This document shows positions 9,165 to 17,068 of a stretch of DNA of 64,000 bases, one piece after another (positions within the stretch are counted from its first letter, which is position 1; the number at the start of each line of letters is the position of its first letter). The notes beneath the pieces were generated by a model that made no database searches, was not told where the DNA came from, and saw only the letters and a program-made list of their open reading frames with translations. Origin of the DNA: CAZSDU01 sp964605775. Its GTDB lineage: Bacteria > Bacteroidota > Bacteroidia > Bacteroidales > FEN-979. Location of the stretch: NCBI GenBank assembly GCA_964605775.1, contig CAZSDU010000002.1, positions 62,001-126,000 on the forward strand, read 5' to 3'. The position numbers were made by a program, and so were the translations under genes.

Positions 9165-10526
9165 TTATCTATGTCTTCCGCCTCCCGATGAAGGTGATGA
9201 ACTTCCGCCACCTGACCTGGAGGGTGCGGAATAACTTCCGCCACTAGATCTGGAGGGTGCAGAGTAAGTGCCGCTGCCGCTTGATCTTGATGGAGTGGAA
9301 TAACTGCGTTCTGAGGTACGGGCAGGGGTCGAAGAAGGGGTATAGGTCCTGGTGGAATTACCCGGAGAGCTTATTTGATTTTTATTTGACCTTATCTGGG
9401 TACCGGGTGCTGCAACACGACGTTGTTCATTGCTTCTGGAGGGTGTATAATTTCTTGTTTCAGTAGAAGTTCTGTTGCTGGTTGATACACCGGGGTTCTG
9501 GGAACGGGGATTGATGTATTCCTGGCTTGACTTTGGCTGGCGGTAAGCCGGGGAGGAATAACTCTGAGTGGGGGTAGTCCGTTGTGACTGGCTAGATACT
9601 TCAGGCCGGGTGTATCTAGGAGAAGGTTGTTCTTTTTGTCTCTGATTCTGGGTGGATGAACGTTCCATGGCTGTTTGCCTTTCGGCAGAAGGTTTTGCAT
9701 AGCGATATTTCTCCTGATTAACCGGCAAACGGTTTGAAGCCGGTTGTGTTTGTGTAACATTGCGGGTGCTGCTAGGATCCAGCGTCGAACGGGTATTTCT
9801 TTCAGGTGTTATGGTTCTTTCATTTCTGGTCATATCATGAACACCCGTGGAGTTTGTGGTTCTCATGCTCCTGTCTGAACGGGTTCCGGCATCTGAGGCA
9901 AGGGCCGTTCTCGGACCGTAATAATAGTTGTTGTAGGCATAATCATAATACGGAGGATAGCCGTAATAACCGTCCCAATAACCGTTCCAGTAGCCATTCC
10001 AGTATCCGTTCCAATATCCGTATCCTCCCCAGTATGGCCATGAATAATATGGGTATCCCCATCCCCAGTACCATGGATCGTATCCCCATCCCCATCCCCA
10101 TCCGAAGGAAAAGGATGGTCCGTACCAGCTGTCCCAGGTATTCCCTGCCCCAACATAGATATTCACATTGGGTTCCTGCTCGATATAAATGGTCGTATCA
10201 TGACCGGATGAAGAAGCATAGGCTTCATCATAATAACTCTTTTTGCTGTCTGTTGAGCTGAATCTCTTAATCCTTGCCGAATAGGCATAATCATTATAAT
10301 CGTCAGCCCATGCAGCAGTACCTGATTTTACCGTGGATGAACTGTCGGGGGAGGCAATGATGCGGGGATTTTCGGAGCTGATCTGTTGAGCTTCGGGGGC
10401 AGATTTTATTTTTTTTGATGAAGTATAATAAACGTCATCATTGTTACTGGATGAAATCTGCTGGGAGCTTTTACAGGCAGTAATCATCAAACTGACAATT
10501 GCGATGAGGATGGTTGCTTTTTTCAT
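9165..10526 (-). CDS. Low-complexity lipoprotein with a Trp/Tyr/Gly-rich block
   Basis: No named family recognised. 453 residues; a lipoprotein signal ends at MITAC (Cys18). Residues about 130-205 are extremely rich in Trp, Tyr, Gly, Asn and Pro, with tandem GYWN units (NGYWNGYWNGYWDGYYGY). From about 210 to the end the chain is Ser/Thr/Arg/Pro/Gln-rich and ends in SGGS/SAPSRS repeats, looking disordered. The gene has an unusually good Shine-Dalgarno for this phylum (AAAGGAG, about 10 bases before ATG). It is the first gene of a pair with the OmpP1/FadL-like protein and starts divergently from proS. Confidence 0.75.
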   Translation of the reverse strand: MKKATILIAIVSLMITACKSSQQISSSNNDDVYYTSSKKIKSAPEAQQISSENPRIIASPDSSSTVKSGTAAWADDYNDYAYSARIKRFSSTDSKKSYYDEAYASSSGHDTTIYIEQEPNVNIYVGAGNTWDSWYGPSFSFGWGWGWGYDPWYWGWGYPYYSWPYWGGYGYWNGYWNGYWNGYWDGYYGYPPYYDYAYNNYYYGPRTALASDAGTRSDRSMRTTNSTGVHDMTRNERTITPERNTRSTLDPSSTRNVTQTQPASNRLPVNQEKYRYAKPSAERQTAMERSSTQNQRQKEQPSPRYTRPEVSSQSQRTTPTQSYSSPAYRQPKSSQEYINPRSQNPGVSTSNRTSTETRNYTPSRSNEQRRVAAPGTQIRSNKNQISSPGNSTRTYTPSSTPARTSERSYSTPSRSSGSGTYSAPSRSSGGSYSAPSRSGGGSSSPSSGGGRHR

Positions 10527-10554
10527 GGCTTAATCTCCTTTCGGTATATTTTAT

Positions 10555-10562
10555 TACTTTTG
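10555..10562 (+). promoter_or_regulatory. -7 promoter box of proS
   Basis: TACTTTTG fits TAnnTTTG and gives a leader of roughly 50 bases to the ATG at 10616. It excludes the in-frame ATG at 10514, which lies upstream of it. Confidence 0.5.
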
Positions 10563-10615
10563 TGTATTCAAATAATAGGACTCTTTTACAACAAATTTCG
10601 TACCAAAAAAACATT

Positions 10616-12091
10616 ATGGCTAAAGATTTTCCCACACGGGCTGAAAATTATTCTCAATGGTACAATGATTTGGTTATTAAAGCCGATCTCGCTGAGAATT
10701 CCGCAGTCAGGGGATGTATGGTGATAAAACCCTATGGCTATGCTATCTGGGAAAAGATTCAGGCCATCCTCGATAAAAAGTTCAAAGATACCGGTCATTC
10801 GAACGCCTATTTCCCGATTTTTATTCCGAAGTCTTTTTTTAGTAAAGAAGCCAGCCATGTGGAAGGTTTTGCCAAGGAATGTGCCGTTGTAACGCATTAC
10901 AGACTGAAGAATTCTCCTGACGGCAAGGGTATTATTGTAGATGAGGAAGCAAAACTGGAGGAAGAGCTGATCGTCCGTCCAACATCAGAAACCATTATCT
11001 GGGACACTTATAGAAACTGGATTCAATCTTATCGTGATCTTCCTGTTTTAATCAACCAATGGGCCAATGTTGTGAGATGGGAAATGCGTACCCGATTGTT
11101 TCTCCGCACCGCAGAGTTTCTTTGGCAGGAAGGGCATACTGCTCATGCCACGATGGAAGAAGCACTTAAAGAAGCTGAGACCATGCTCGGGGTGTACACA
11201 GATTTTGCTGAAAACTATATGGCTCTTCCCGTATTAAAAGGGACCAAGTCTGTCGGAGAACGGTTTGCAGGTGCCGTGGAAACCTATGCCATTGAAGCCC
11301 TGATGCAGGATGGAAAAGCATTGCAAACCGGGACATCTCATTTTCTCGGTCAGAATTTTGCCCGGGCTTTTGATGTTAAATTTTTGAACAGGGAAAATCA
11401 GCTTGATTACGTCTGGGCAACTTCCTGGGGTGTTTCTACCCGTCTGATGGGAGCTTTGATCATGGCGCATTCAGATGATCACGGGCTTGTACTGCCTCCC
11501 CGCCTGGCGCCGATCCAGGTGGTCATCGTCCCGGTTTTTAAAAATGCTGATCAGTTATCTCTCATCTCACAAAAAGTCATTCCGATTAAAGAATCCCTGG
11601 AGTCAAAGGGAGTGTCAGTGAAGTTTGATAACCGCGACACCCATAAACCGGGATGGAAATTTTCAGAGTATGAATTTCGGGGGGTTCCTTTAAGAATTAC
11701 CATCGGCCTCAGGGACATTGAGCAGGGTACTGTGGAGATCGCGAGGCGTGATACCCTTGAGAAAGATGTACTTCAAATGAAGGATATTGAAAATAAGGTC
11801 ATTCACCTTTTGGATCAGATTCAGAAAAACCTTTATGATCGCGCTTTGTCTTTCCGTGAGAATAATACATACAGGGTGGATACCTGGGAGGAATTCAAAA
11901 CAGTAATCGAAACCAAAGGGGGATTTATTTATGCCCATTGGGACGGTACTCAGGAGACAGAAGAAAAAATTAAGGAAGAGACCAAGGCTACCATCCGGGT
12001 GATCCCGCTGAATAATCCCGGAGAGACAGGAAAATGTGTTTATTCCGGTAAACCTTCAGGCCAGCGGGTGGTTTTTGCAAGGGCGTATTAG
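10616..12091 (+). CDS. proS: Prolyl-tRNA synthetase, short archaeal/eukaryote-like type
   Basis: The enzyme charges tRNA-Pro with proline. From ATG 10616 (MAKDFPTRAENYSQWYND) it is 491 residues, without the large editing insert of the bacterial-type enzyme. Class II motifs are clear: RPTSETIIWDTYRNWI and NVVRWEMRTRLFLRTAEFLW (motif 2 region), TGTSHFLGQNFARAF, and HSDDHGLVLPPRLAP (motif 3). An anticodon-binding domain follows (IQVVIVPVF onward) and the chain ends in the characteristic aromatic VVFARAY. The single C-terminal Cys in GKCVYSGKPSG suggests the zinc site is reduced. Confidence 0.95.
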   Translation: MAKDFPTRAENYSQWYNDLVIKADLAENSAVRGCMVIKPYGYAIWEKIQAILDKKFKDTGHSNAYFPIFIPKSFFSKEASHVEGFAKECAVVTHYRLKNSPDGKGIIVDEEAKLEEELIVRPTSETIIWDTYRNWIQSYRDLPVLINQWANVVRWEMRTRLFLRTAEFLWQEGHTAHATMEEALKEAETMLGVYTDFAENYMALPVLKGTKSVGERFAGAVETYAIEALMQDGKALQTGTSHFLGQNFARAFDVKFLNRENQLDYVWATSWGVSTRLMGALIMAHSDDHGLVLPPRLAPIQVVIVPVFKNADQLSLISQKVIPIKESLESKGVSVKFDNRDTHKPGWKFSEYEFRGVPLRITIGLRDIEQGTVEIARRDTLEKDVLQMKDIENKVIHLLDQIQKNLYDRALSFRENNTYRVDTWEEFKTVIETKGGFIYAHWDGTQETEEKIKEETKATIRVIPLNNPGETGKCVYSGKPSGQRVVFARAY

Positions 12092-12093
12092 TA

Positions 12094-12861
12094 TTAAAAC
12101 GGAATTACCTGCCCGGAACCATGAATATGTGTCATCACGGTATCGGGTTCTCCCCGGTAATAAATATTTCCGACAGAACCGATGGTAGCGTCAAGGTAAC
12201 GGGTCGCATTCACCCAGCATTCATTTAAGCCGTAATTCTTAATAAAAGTATAACCTGTATTCAGATCCTTGCATTGAAAGGACCCAAAATCGCCGGCATA
12301 GATGGAGTTGATTTTACAGAGTCCGCGCAGGATAAAATTGGCTGTTCCCATGTGCTGAAGGAAAAATCCTTCCTGAATATTTAATTGAATATCTATGGTT
12401 CCGCAACCACCCCATGCATCAACCATAAAGATATCAGAAGAAATTGCATTGGTGGAAGTAAGATCCCCTGAAGATTGATAAATTACCTTCCATAGGTTTT
12501 TCACGGAAACATGAACATTAATCGGGTTGTTATAACTCCTGAGCCAGTTGCATGAATTCTGGTTCCCGATAATCAAAAGGTGGTTTTTTACATCTGTTGT
12601 AATGCCTTGTATGATTTTTTCTCCGGCTTCTACCACGACTTTATTGACTGAATCCTGGGTCAGGATCAGATTGACATTATCGTTCATGCTGATGCTGTCG
12701 AAATCTCCTACCTGGCGCTCCTGTAGAATGATTTTTCCCGTATTACTCACACACACTCCTCCATCCTTATTACAGGATGGAAAAACAAGTAACAGTAAAA
12801 GCAGGCCAGGGATGCTAAAACCCAGGAATGACCTTAATTTATTTAACGGTTTTCTTTCCAT
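12094..12861 (-). CDS. GIN-domain (DUF2807-like) lipoprotein
   Basis: 255 residues from ATG 12861. A long hydrophobic signal ends in FPSC (Cys30), a lipoprotein cleavage site. The mature part is made of short beta strands with the adhesin-head (GIN/DUF2807) pattern: VGDFDSISMNDNVNLILTQD, VVVEAGEKIIQGITTDVKN and later strand repeats. Its role is unknown; family members are surface or periplasmic beta-helix proteins. A longer frame back to 12996 runs through the preceding gene and lacks a signal. It overlaps the 3' end of the PagL-like gene by 23 bp, so the two are probably translated from one message. Confidence 0.78.
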   Translation of the reverse strand: MERKPLNKLRSFLGFSIPGLLLLLLVFPSCNKDGGVCVSNTGKIILQERQVGDFDSISMNDNVNLILTQDSVNKVVVEAGEKIIQGITTDVKNHLLIIGNQNSCNWLRSYNNPINVHVSVKNLWKVIYQSSGDLTSTNAISSDIFMVDAWGGCGTIDIQLNIQEGFFLQHMGTANFILRGLCKINSIYAGDFGSFQCKDLNTGYTFIKNYGLNECWVNATRYLDATIGSVGNIYYRGEPDTVMTHIHGSGQVIPF

Positions 12862-14014
12862 ATAATACATCCAGATTGTAACCCAGTCCCCAACCGATAT
12901 AATCTGCTCTCCCCCAATGAACTTTAAGCATGATGTTAGCATAAAAATGTTTGGTAAAATTATATTGTACCCCGATTTTTTCATAGAAGGGCCCATTAGT
13001 TTTTTCCATACCGCCGAGATAATATCCCAGGTTCAGGATAAAACCAAGACGCGACATCATCAGTTCATAAGCCACATTAATGCCGGGCCTCAGAATTTTC
13101 AGCTTATTTTCAACAACTTCTCCTCGCATTTCCAGTAACTTGATATGGGAATTATCATAAGAAAGATCAAGTCCGAACCCGACTTTACTTTTCCTGGAAA
13201 TGGGGAAAAGCGTATTTTGATAAATATGGTAAACCAAAAAGTTTTCTCCGACCAGGGCTTGCATGTTTTTCCATCCCACAGAGACTCCGAAATACAATTC
13301 CATGGTTTTTCTTACAATGGCTTCATAAGGCTCAACAGGTGCGTAAAAACGATCGCCCAGTTCCCTGTTTTCTTTGAAAGGGCGGTAAGCCATGCCGATG
13401 TTCAGAAATGGGGCATTGATGCCGTAGTTTGGTAATTTCAAGGAACCGTTGGAAAAATGTTGCAAACTGATTCCTGCACTCATGGTCAGTGCATAAGTTA
13501 TTTTATATCTGGCTTCCAGCATGAGATTGACCGCAGCATTAAAATGGGAGCCGATCGCCAGGTTCTTATAGTTTTCAAGCCGGTCGAATTTTTTGGTCAG
13601 GTAACCCAATCCCAAAGCAAACCTGAAGCCGAAAGTAAACTTTTTGTACTTGTATAAAGGGAAATTGATAAAGGGCATAAGGGCATAAGCTTGTCCCAGC
13701 ATGGGATGGTAACCAAGTCCCGAATAAAACATGGTGATTCCGATAATCGGGTAATTGAAAGCTCTTTCCCATTTATGTTTCCCATAGGTAAGCTGCTGTA
13801 TGCTCAGTTCAAAGGCAGGAAAATGAGCATTAAAAATCTCCAGTTCCAGATGATGGGCATAAAGGAAGCCATAATGAAATTTTGTTTCAATTAAAAGGTT
13901 TGAGTAGAACAGCTTGTGTTCGAACTGCCCCATTACATTAAAGGACATGAGCGAGAGCAGCAACACTAAGCCAAGGATATGCAATTTTTTCCGGTTTTCA
14001 GATAGGGTCTTCAA
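12839..14014 (-). CDS. PagL-like acyloxyacyl hydrolase (lipid A 3-O-deacylase family)
   Basis: 391 residues beginning with TTG at 14014; no in-frame ATG precedes the signal peptide (about 9-30, SFNVMGQ), and a -7 box 20 bases upstream supports this start. The catalytic motif QHFSNGSLKLPNYGIN carries His186 and Ser188, matching the His-Ser pair of PagL. The chain is beta-rich with many aromatic residues, as for an outer-membrane barrel. PagL removes the 3-O acyl chain of lipid A. The protein is more than twice the length of classic PagL; a second beta-rich region covers about 225-391. Activity is inferred from the motif. Confidence 0.82.
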   Translation of the reverse strand: MKTLSENRKKLHILGLVLLLSLMSFNVMGQFEHKLFYSNLLIETKFHYGFLYAHHLELEIFNAHFPAFELSIQQLTYGKHKWERAFNYPIIGITMFYSGLGYHPMLGQAYALMPFINFPLYKYKKFTFGFRFALGLGYLTKKFDRLENYKNLAIGSHFNAAVNLMLEARYKITYALTMSAGISLQHFSNGSLKLPNYGINAPFLNIGMAYRPFKENRELGDRFYAPVEPYEAIVRKTMELYFGVSVGWKNMQALVGENFLVYHIYQNTLFPISRKSKVGFGLDLSYDNSHIKLLEMRGEVVENKLKILRPGINVAYELMMSRLGFILNLGYYLGGMEKTNGPFYEKIGVQYNFTKHFYANIMLKVHWGRADYIGWGLGYNLDVLYGKKTVK

Positions 14015-14033
14015 AGCAAAGGGTTTCCGTTCA

Positions 14034-14041
14034 CAAATTTA
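14034..14041 (-). promoter_or_regulatory. -7 promoter box of the PagL-like gene
   Basis: TAAATTTG on the minus strand, 20 bases before the TTG start at 14014. It stands back to back with the mazG promoter. Confidence 0.5.
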
Positions 14042-14062
14042 TTATGAAATAGCCATAATGCT

Positions 14063-14070
14063 TACATTTG
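14063..14070 (+). promoter_or_regulatory. -7 promoter box of mazG
   Basis: TACATTTG fits TAnnTTTG. It overlaps the earliest candidate start (TTG at 14068), so the ATG at 14086 is the likely start. Confidence 0.5.
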
Positions 14071-14085
14071 CCAAAAAATTACTGG

Positions 14086-14859
14086 ATGGAAGAAAGTGCG
14101 GCATTGTTTCAGAAATTACTTCAGATCATGGATGAACTCAGGTTGAAATGCCCCTGGGATAAAAAACAAACGCTGGAAAGCCTTCGATATTTGACCATCG
14201 AAGAAACTTATGAGCTTTCGGATGCCATTCTTGGGAGGAATATGGATGACATCAAGAAGGAACTGGGAGATCTGATGCTTCATCTGGTCTTTTATTCAAG
14301 GATTGCTGCTGAAACCCAAGCCTTTGATATCAAGGATGTACTGAACAGTATCATAGAGAAATTAATTAACCGTCATCCCCATATTTTCGGGAATGTTCAG
14401 GCCACCACAGCCAAGGAGGTTCATGATAACTGGGAAAAGATCAAGTTGCTTGAAAAGGGCAATAAATCAGTGCTCTCCGGTGTCCCTGCTTCCCTCCCGG
14501 CCATGGTTAAAGCCTATCGGATCCAGGAAAAAGCCAGCGGCGTGGGCTTTGACTGGGATAAGCCGGAACAGGTCTGGGAAAAGGTCATGGAAGAATTGAG
14601 TGAACTTAAAGAAGCAGTAGATGGCAAATCAGAACACCAGCACATTGAACTTGAACTGGGTGATCTGCTGTTTGCGATTATCAATTATGCCCGCTTCATA
14701 GAAGTCAATCCTGAAGATGCACTGGAACGTACAAACCGGAAATTCATCAAAAGATTCCAGCATCTTGAAGACCAGGCTAAAGCCATCGGTAAATCCATCC
14801 ATGAGATGGATTTAGCCGAGATGGATATTTACTGGAATGAAGCGAAAAAGAAAGAATAA
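14086..14859 (+). CDS. mazG: Nucleoside triphosphate pyrophosphohydrolase
   Basis: MazG hydrolyses (d)NTPs to NMP and pyrophosphate, cleaning the nucleotide pool. 257 residues with two MazG domains: the first has RLKCPWDKKQTLESLRYLTI and the metal-binding EETYELSDAI with KKELGDLMLHLVF; the second has EELSELKEAVDG and ELELGDLLFAIINYARF. Length fits the two-domain bacterial enzyme. It converges on the peroxiredoxin gene, with 3 bp between the stops. Confidence 0.93.
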   Translation: MEESAALFQKLLQIMDELRLKCPWDKKQTLESLRYLTIEETYELSDAILGRNMDDIKKELGDLMLHLVFYSRIAAETQAFDIKDVLNSIIEKLINRHPHIFGNVQATTAKEVHDNWEKIKLLEKGNKSVLSGVPASLPAMVKAYRIQEKASGVGFDWDKPEQVWEKVMEELSELKEAVDGKSEHQHIELELGDLLFAIINYARFIEVNPEDALERTNRKFIKRFQHLEDQAKAIGKSIHEMDLAEMDIYWNEAKKKE

Positions 14860-14862
14860 AAC

Positions 14863-15495
14863 TCAATGTTTACTGAGGTAGTCTGCCACCCCATCGGCGG
14901 TGGCCTTCATGCCTTCCTGGCCTTTGTGCCAGTTAGCCGGACAAACTTCCCCGTTGTCTTCGAAAAATTGGAGTGCATCAACCATACGGAGTGTTTCTTC
15001 GACACTTCTTCCCAGGGGTAGGTCGTTGACGACCTGATGGCGGACGATACCCTGCTTATCGATCAGGAATAATCCGCGGTAGGCTACTGCTCCGCCTTCA
15101 AATTCCATGCTTCCATCTTCATTGTAAAGGTATTCTCCGGCCAGGACATCGTAGTTTGCCGAGATTGTTTTCGAAAGATCAGAAACGATAGGATATTTTA
15201 CCCCTTTGATCCCTCCTTTATTGCGTTCCGTATTTAACCATGCCCAATGGGAAAATTTTGAATCGATGGAACAACCTACCACGGCCACATTTCGTTTTTC
15301 AAATTCTTCTATTTTATCCTGAAAAGCAATGAGTTCCGTAGGGCAAACAAAGGTAAAATCCAGGGGATAAAAGAAAAAGACCACATGTTTTTTTCCGATA
15401 TACTGAGAGAGGGAAAATTTTTCAACGAATTCCCCGCCGTTTACAACGGCTTCTGCTTCAAAAGCAGGCGCTTTTTTTCCAACTAAAACTGACAT
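14863..15495 (-). CDS. Typical 2-Cys peroxiredoxin (AhpC/Prx1 type)
   Basis: Reduces hydrogen peroxide and organic peroxides. 210 residues. The peroxidatic Cys51 lies in DFTFVCPTE and the resolving Cys185 in GEVCPANWHKG, the arrangement of typical 2-Cys enzymes. The C-terminal tail (ATADGVADYLSKH) covers the helix that often makes such enzymes sensitive to over-oxidation. No AhpF-type reductase is adjacent. It has its own promoter box upstream. Confidence 0.94.
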   Translation of the reverse strand: MSVLVGKKAPAFEAEAVVNGGEFVEKFSLSQYIGKKHVVFFFYPLDFTFVCPTELIAFQDKIEEFEKRNVAVVGCSIDSKFSHWAWLNTERNKGGIKGVKYPIVSDLSKTISANYDVLAGEYLYNEDGSMEFEGGAVAYRGLFLIDKQGIVRHQVVNDLPLGRSVEETLRMVDALQFFEDNGEVCPANWHKGQEGMKATADGVADYLSKH

Positions 15496-15531
15496 AATGT
15501 TATAATTTTAAATGAATACAATCTTTTTTTG

Positions 15532-15539
15532 CAAAGATA
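15532..15539 (-). promoter_or_regulatory. -7 promoter box of the peroxiredoxin gene
   Basis: TATCTTTG on the minus strand, 36 bases before the ATG at 15495; matches TAnnTTTG. Confidence 0.5.
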
Positions 15540-15569
15540 AGTATTATTTAGAAACAGTATGAATAAAAT

Positions 15570-17051
15570 TTATTTTATATCGATGAAATTGAACATAAGC
15601 TGCTCGTTTTTCTGGAAATCGAAAAGGGTCAGTTTCCTGATCTCATAGTAACTTCTCCAGAACATGAGAAGTGCATCGTAATATGCTTTTTCAGCACTGT
15701 CCGTTTCGATCTGGGCGTTGTTCAGGTCAAGGATGCTGTTAATTTTCCCGATCAGGTATCTTCCCTTTGTGACCTCAAAGCTTTTTTTCGCTACTGTATC
15801 GGCTTTAGCGGCAATTTTCAACTGGTTTTGCTGCATGTTGAATTGCAGCACTTTCAGGTAAACGTTTCGTTTAAAGTCAATGATTTCTTGTTCCACTGAA
15901 TTCTTGACAATCTCTTCCTGTGACTGAGCCATTTTTATTTTCCCTCTGGCCACGCCCCAATCAAGGATAGGGATGTTCAGACCCAGGGAGACCTGGCGTT
16001 GGTCGAGCGGGTTATAGTAGGCATCAGGCACTGTCATTCCGGTTTGGGTAAGTCCGACTACGGCATTAAATTCGGCATCGAATCTTCCTTCCAGTCGTGC
16101 CCGGTTAACGTCTCTTGCCGCTTCAAGTAGTCTTTTATTGAAATCCATGGATGTGGCTGAATTTTTATAGGCCAGTTCCACAGCATTCAGGGGATCGATT
16201 TTAAAAAAGTTGATGTCGGAAGGGGGGATAAGTTCGATTCTCACTTCATCTTTGATCCGGAGATAGGATTTAAAACGGAACTGTGCATTATCCAGTGACA
16301 AGTCAGCATTTTCAACAGCGGCCTGAGCTTTGAGATAATTCAGTTCCAGTTGAAGCAGATCATTTTCAGCGATTTTTCCCAGTTGGTAGCGTCCTTTGGC
16401 AATATGAAAAAGCGTGTCATAATTATGCATATTGGTGAGGGCGATCTTTTTCTGAATTTGTGCTTCCAGCAGGTTGAAAAAGTAATTGGTGGTCGTGATG
16501 GCGATTTGTTCAATATCTTCAAGATACTTTTGTTTTGCCTGAAGGTATTTCAGGGGTTGAATTTTCCTGTTCCAGCGGTAGGGGTTATAAGCAAAGATTG
16601 GTTGTTTGAACCCGATATTGACCGGGGTGCTCATATAGGAAATCGGGTTGGTTGATTTAAAATTGTTAACTCCCTGTAACCCTGAGCTGAGATAGATCGT
16701 TCCTCCGGTAATGCCGATTTGCTGGGAAAGGGCAAGGTTGGCTGATGCACTCATATATTGCTGGCGGATGTAGCTTTGTGTCCCGTCGGAGTTGAGGTAG
16801 GGGGAGAGGCTTTGCTGTATATTGGGAAGGGTGGCACTCAGGTTCAGCATAGGCAGGTTGGAGGCCCGGTAGGAGCGGAATTCCCAGTAGCTTGACCGGA
16901 ATTGCTGTTTGGAGTTAAACGCATCCGGGGATTGTTGTTTGGCAATCTCAATGGCATCTTCAAGTCTGAGCTGGCGTATGGTATTTTGTGCCATGATGAC
17001 GGAAGAGGATACAAGAAATGAAAAAATTAACAACGGAGTCAGGGCTTTCAT
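15570..17051 (-). CDS. TolC-family outer membrane efflux protein
   Basis: 493 residues with a signal peptide (to about 21, SSSVIMAQ). Two repeats of long helices with the TolC pattern are visible: ENDLLQLELNYLKAQAAVENADLSLDNAQF in the first half and GKINSILDLNNAQIETDSAEKAYYDALLMFWRSYYEIRKLTLFDF in the second, cut here into motifs for reference only; NPLDQRQVSLGLNIPILDWG marks the second strand region. It would form the outer-membrane duct of a tripartite exporter. It follows the permease gene by 17 bp and the HlyD gene before that, so the set is one operon. Confidence 0.88.
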   Translation of the reverse strand: MKALTPLLIFSFLVSSSVIMAQNTIRQLRLEDAIEIAKQQSPDAFNSKQQFRSSYWEFRSYRASNLPMLNLSATLPNIQQSLSPYLNSDGTQSYIRQQYMSASANLALSQQIGITGGTIYLSSGLQGVNNFKSTNPISYMSTPVNIGFKQPIFAYNPYRWNRKIQPLKYLQAKQKYLEDIEQIAITTTNYFFNLLEAQIQKKIALTNMHNYDTLFHIAKGRYQLGKIAENDLLQLELNYLKAQAAVENADLSLDNAQFRFKSYLRIKDEVRIELIPPSDINFFKIDPLNAVELAYKNSATSMDFNKRLLEAARDVNRARLEGRFDAEFNAVVGLTQTGMTVPDAYYNPLDQRQVSLGLNIPILDWGVARGKIKMAQSQEEIVKNSVEQEIIDFKRNVYLKVLQFNMQQNQLKIAAKADTVAKKSFEVTKGRYLIGKINSILDLNNAQIETDSAEKAYYDALLMFWRSYYEIRKLTLFDFQKNEQLMFNFIDIK

Positions 17052-17068
17052 GGCATATCAGATTCAGC

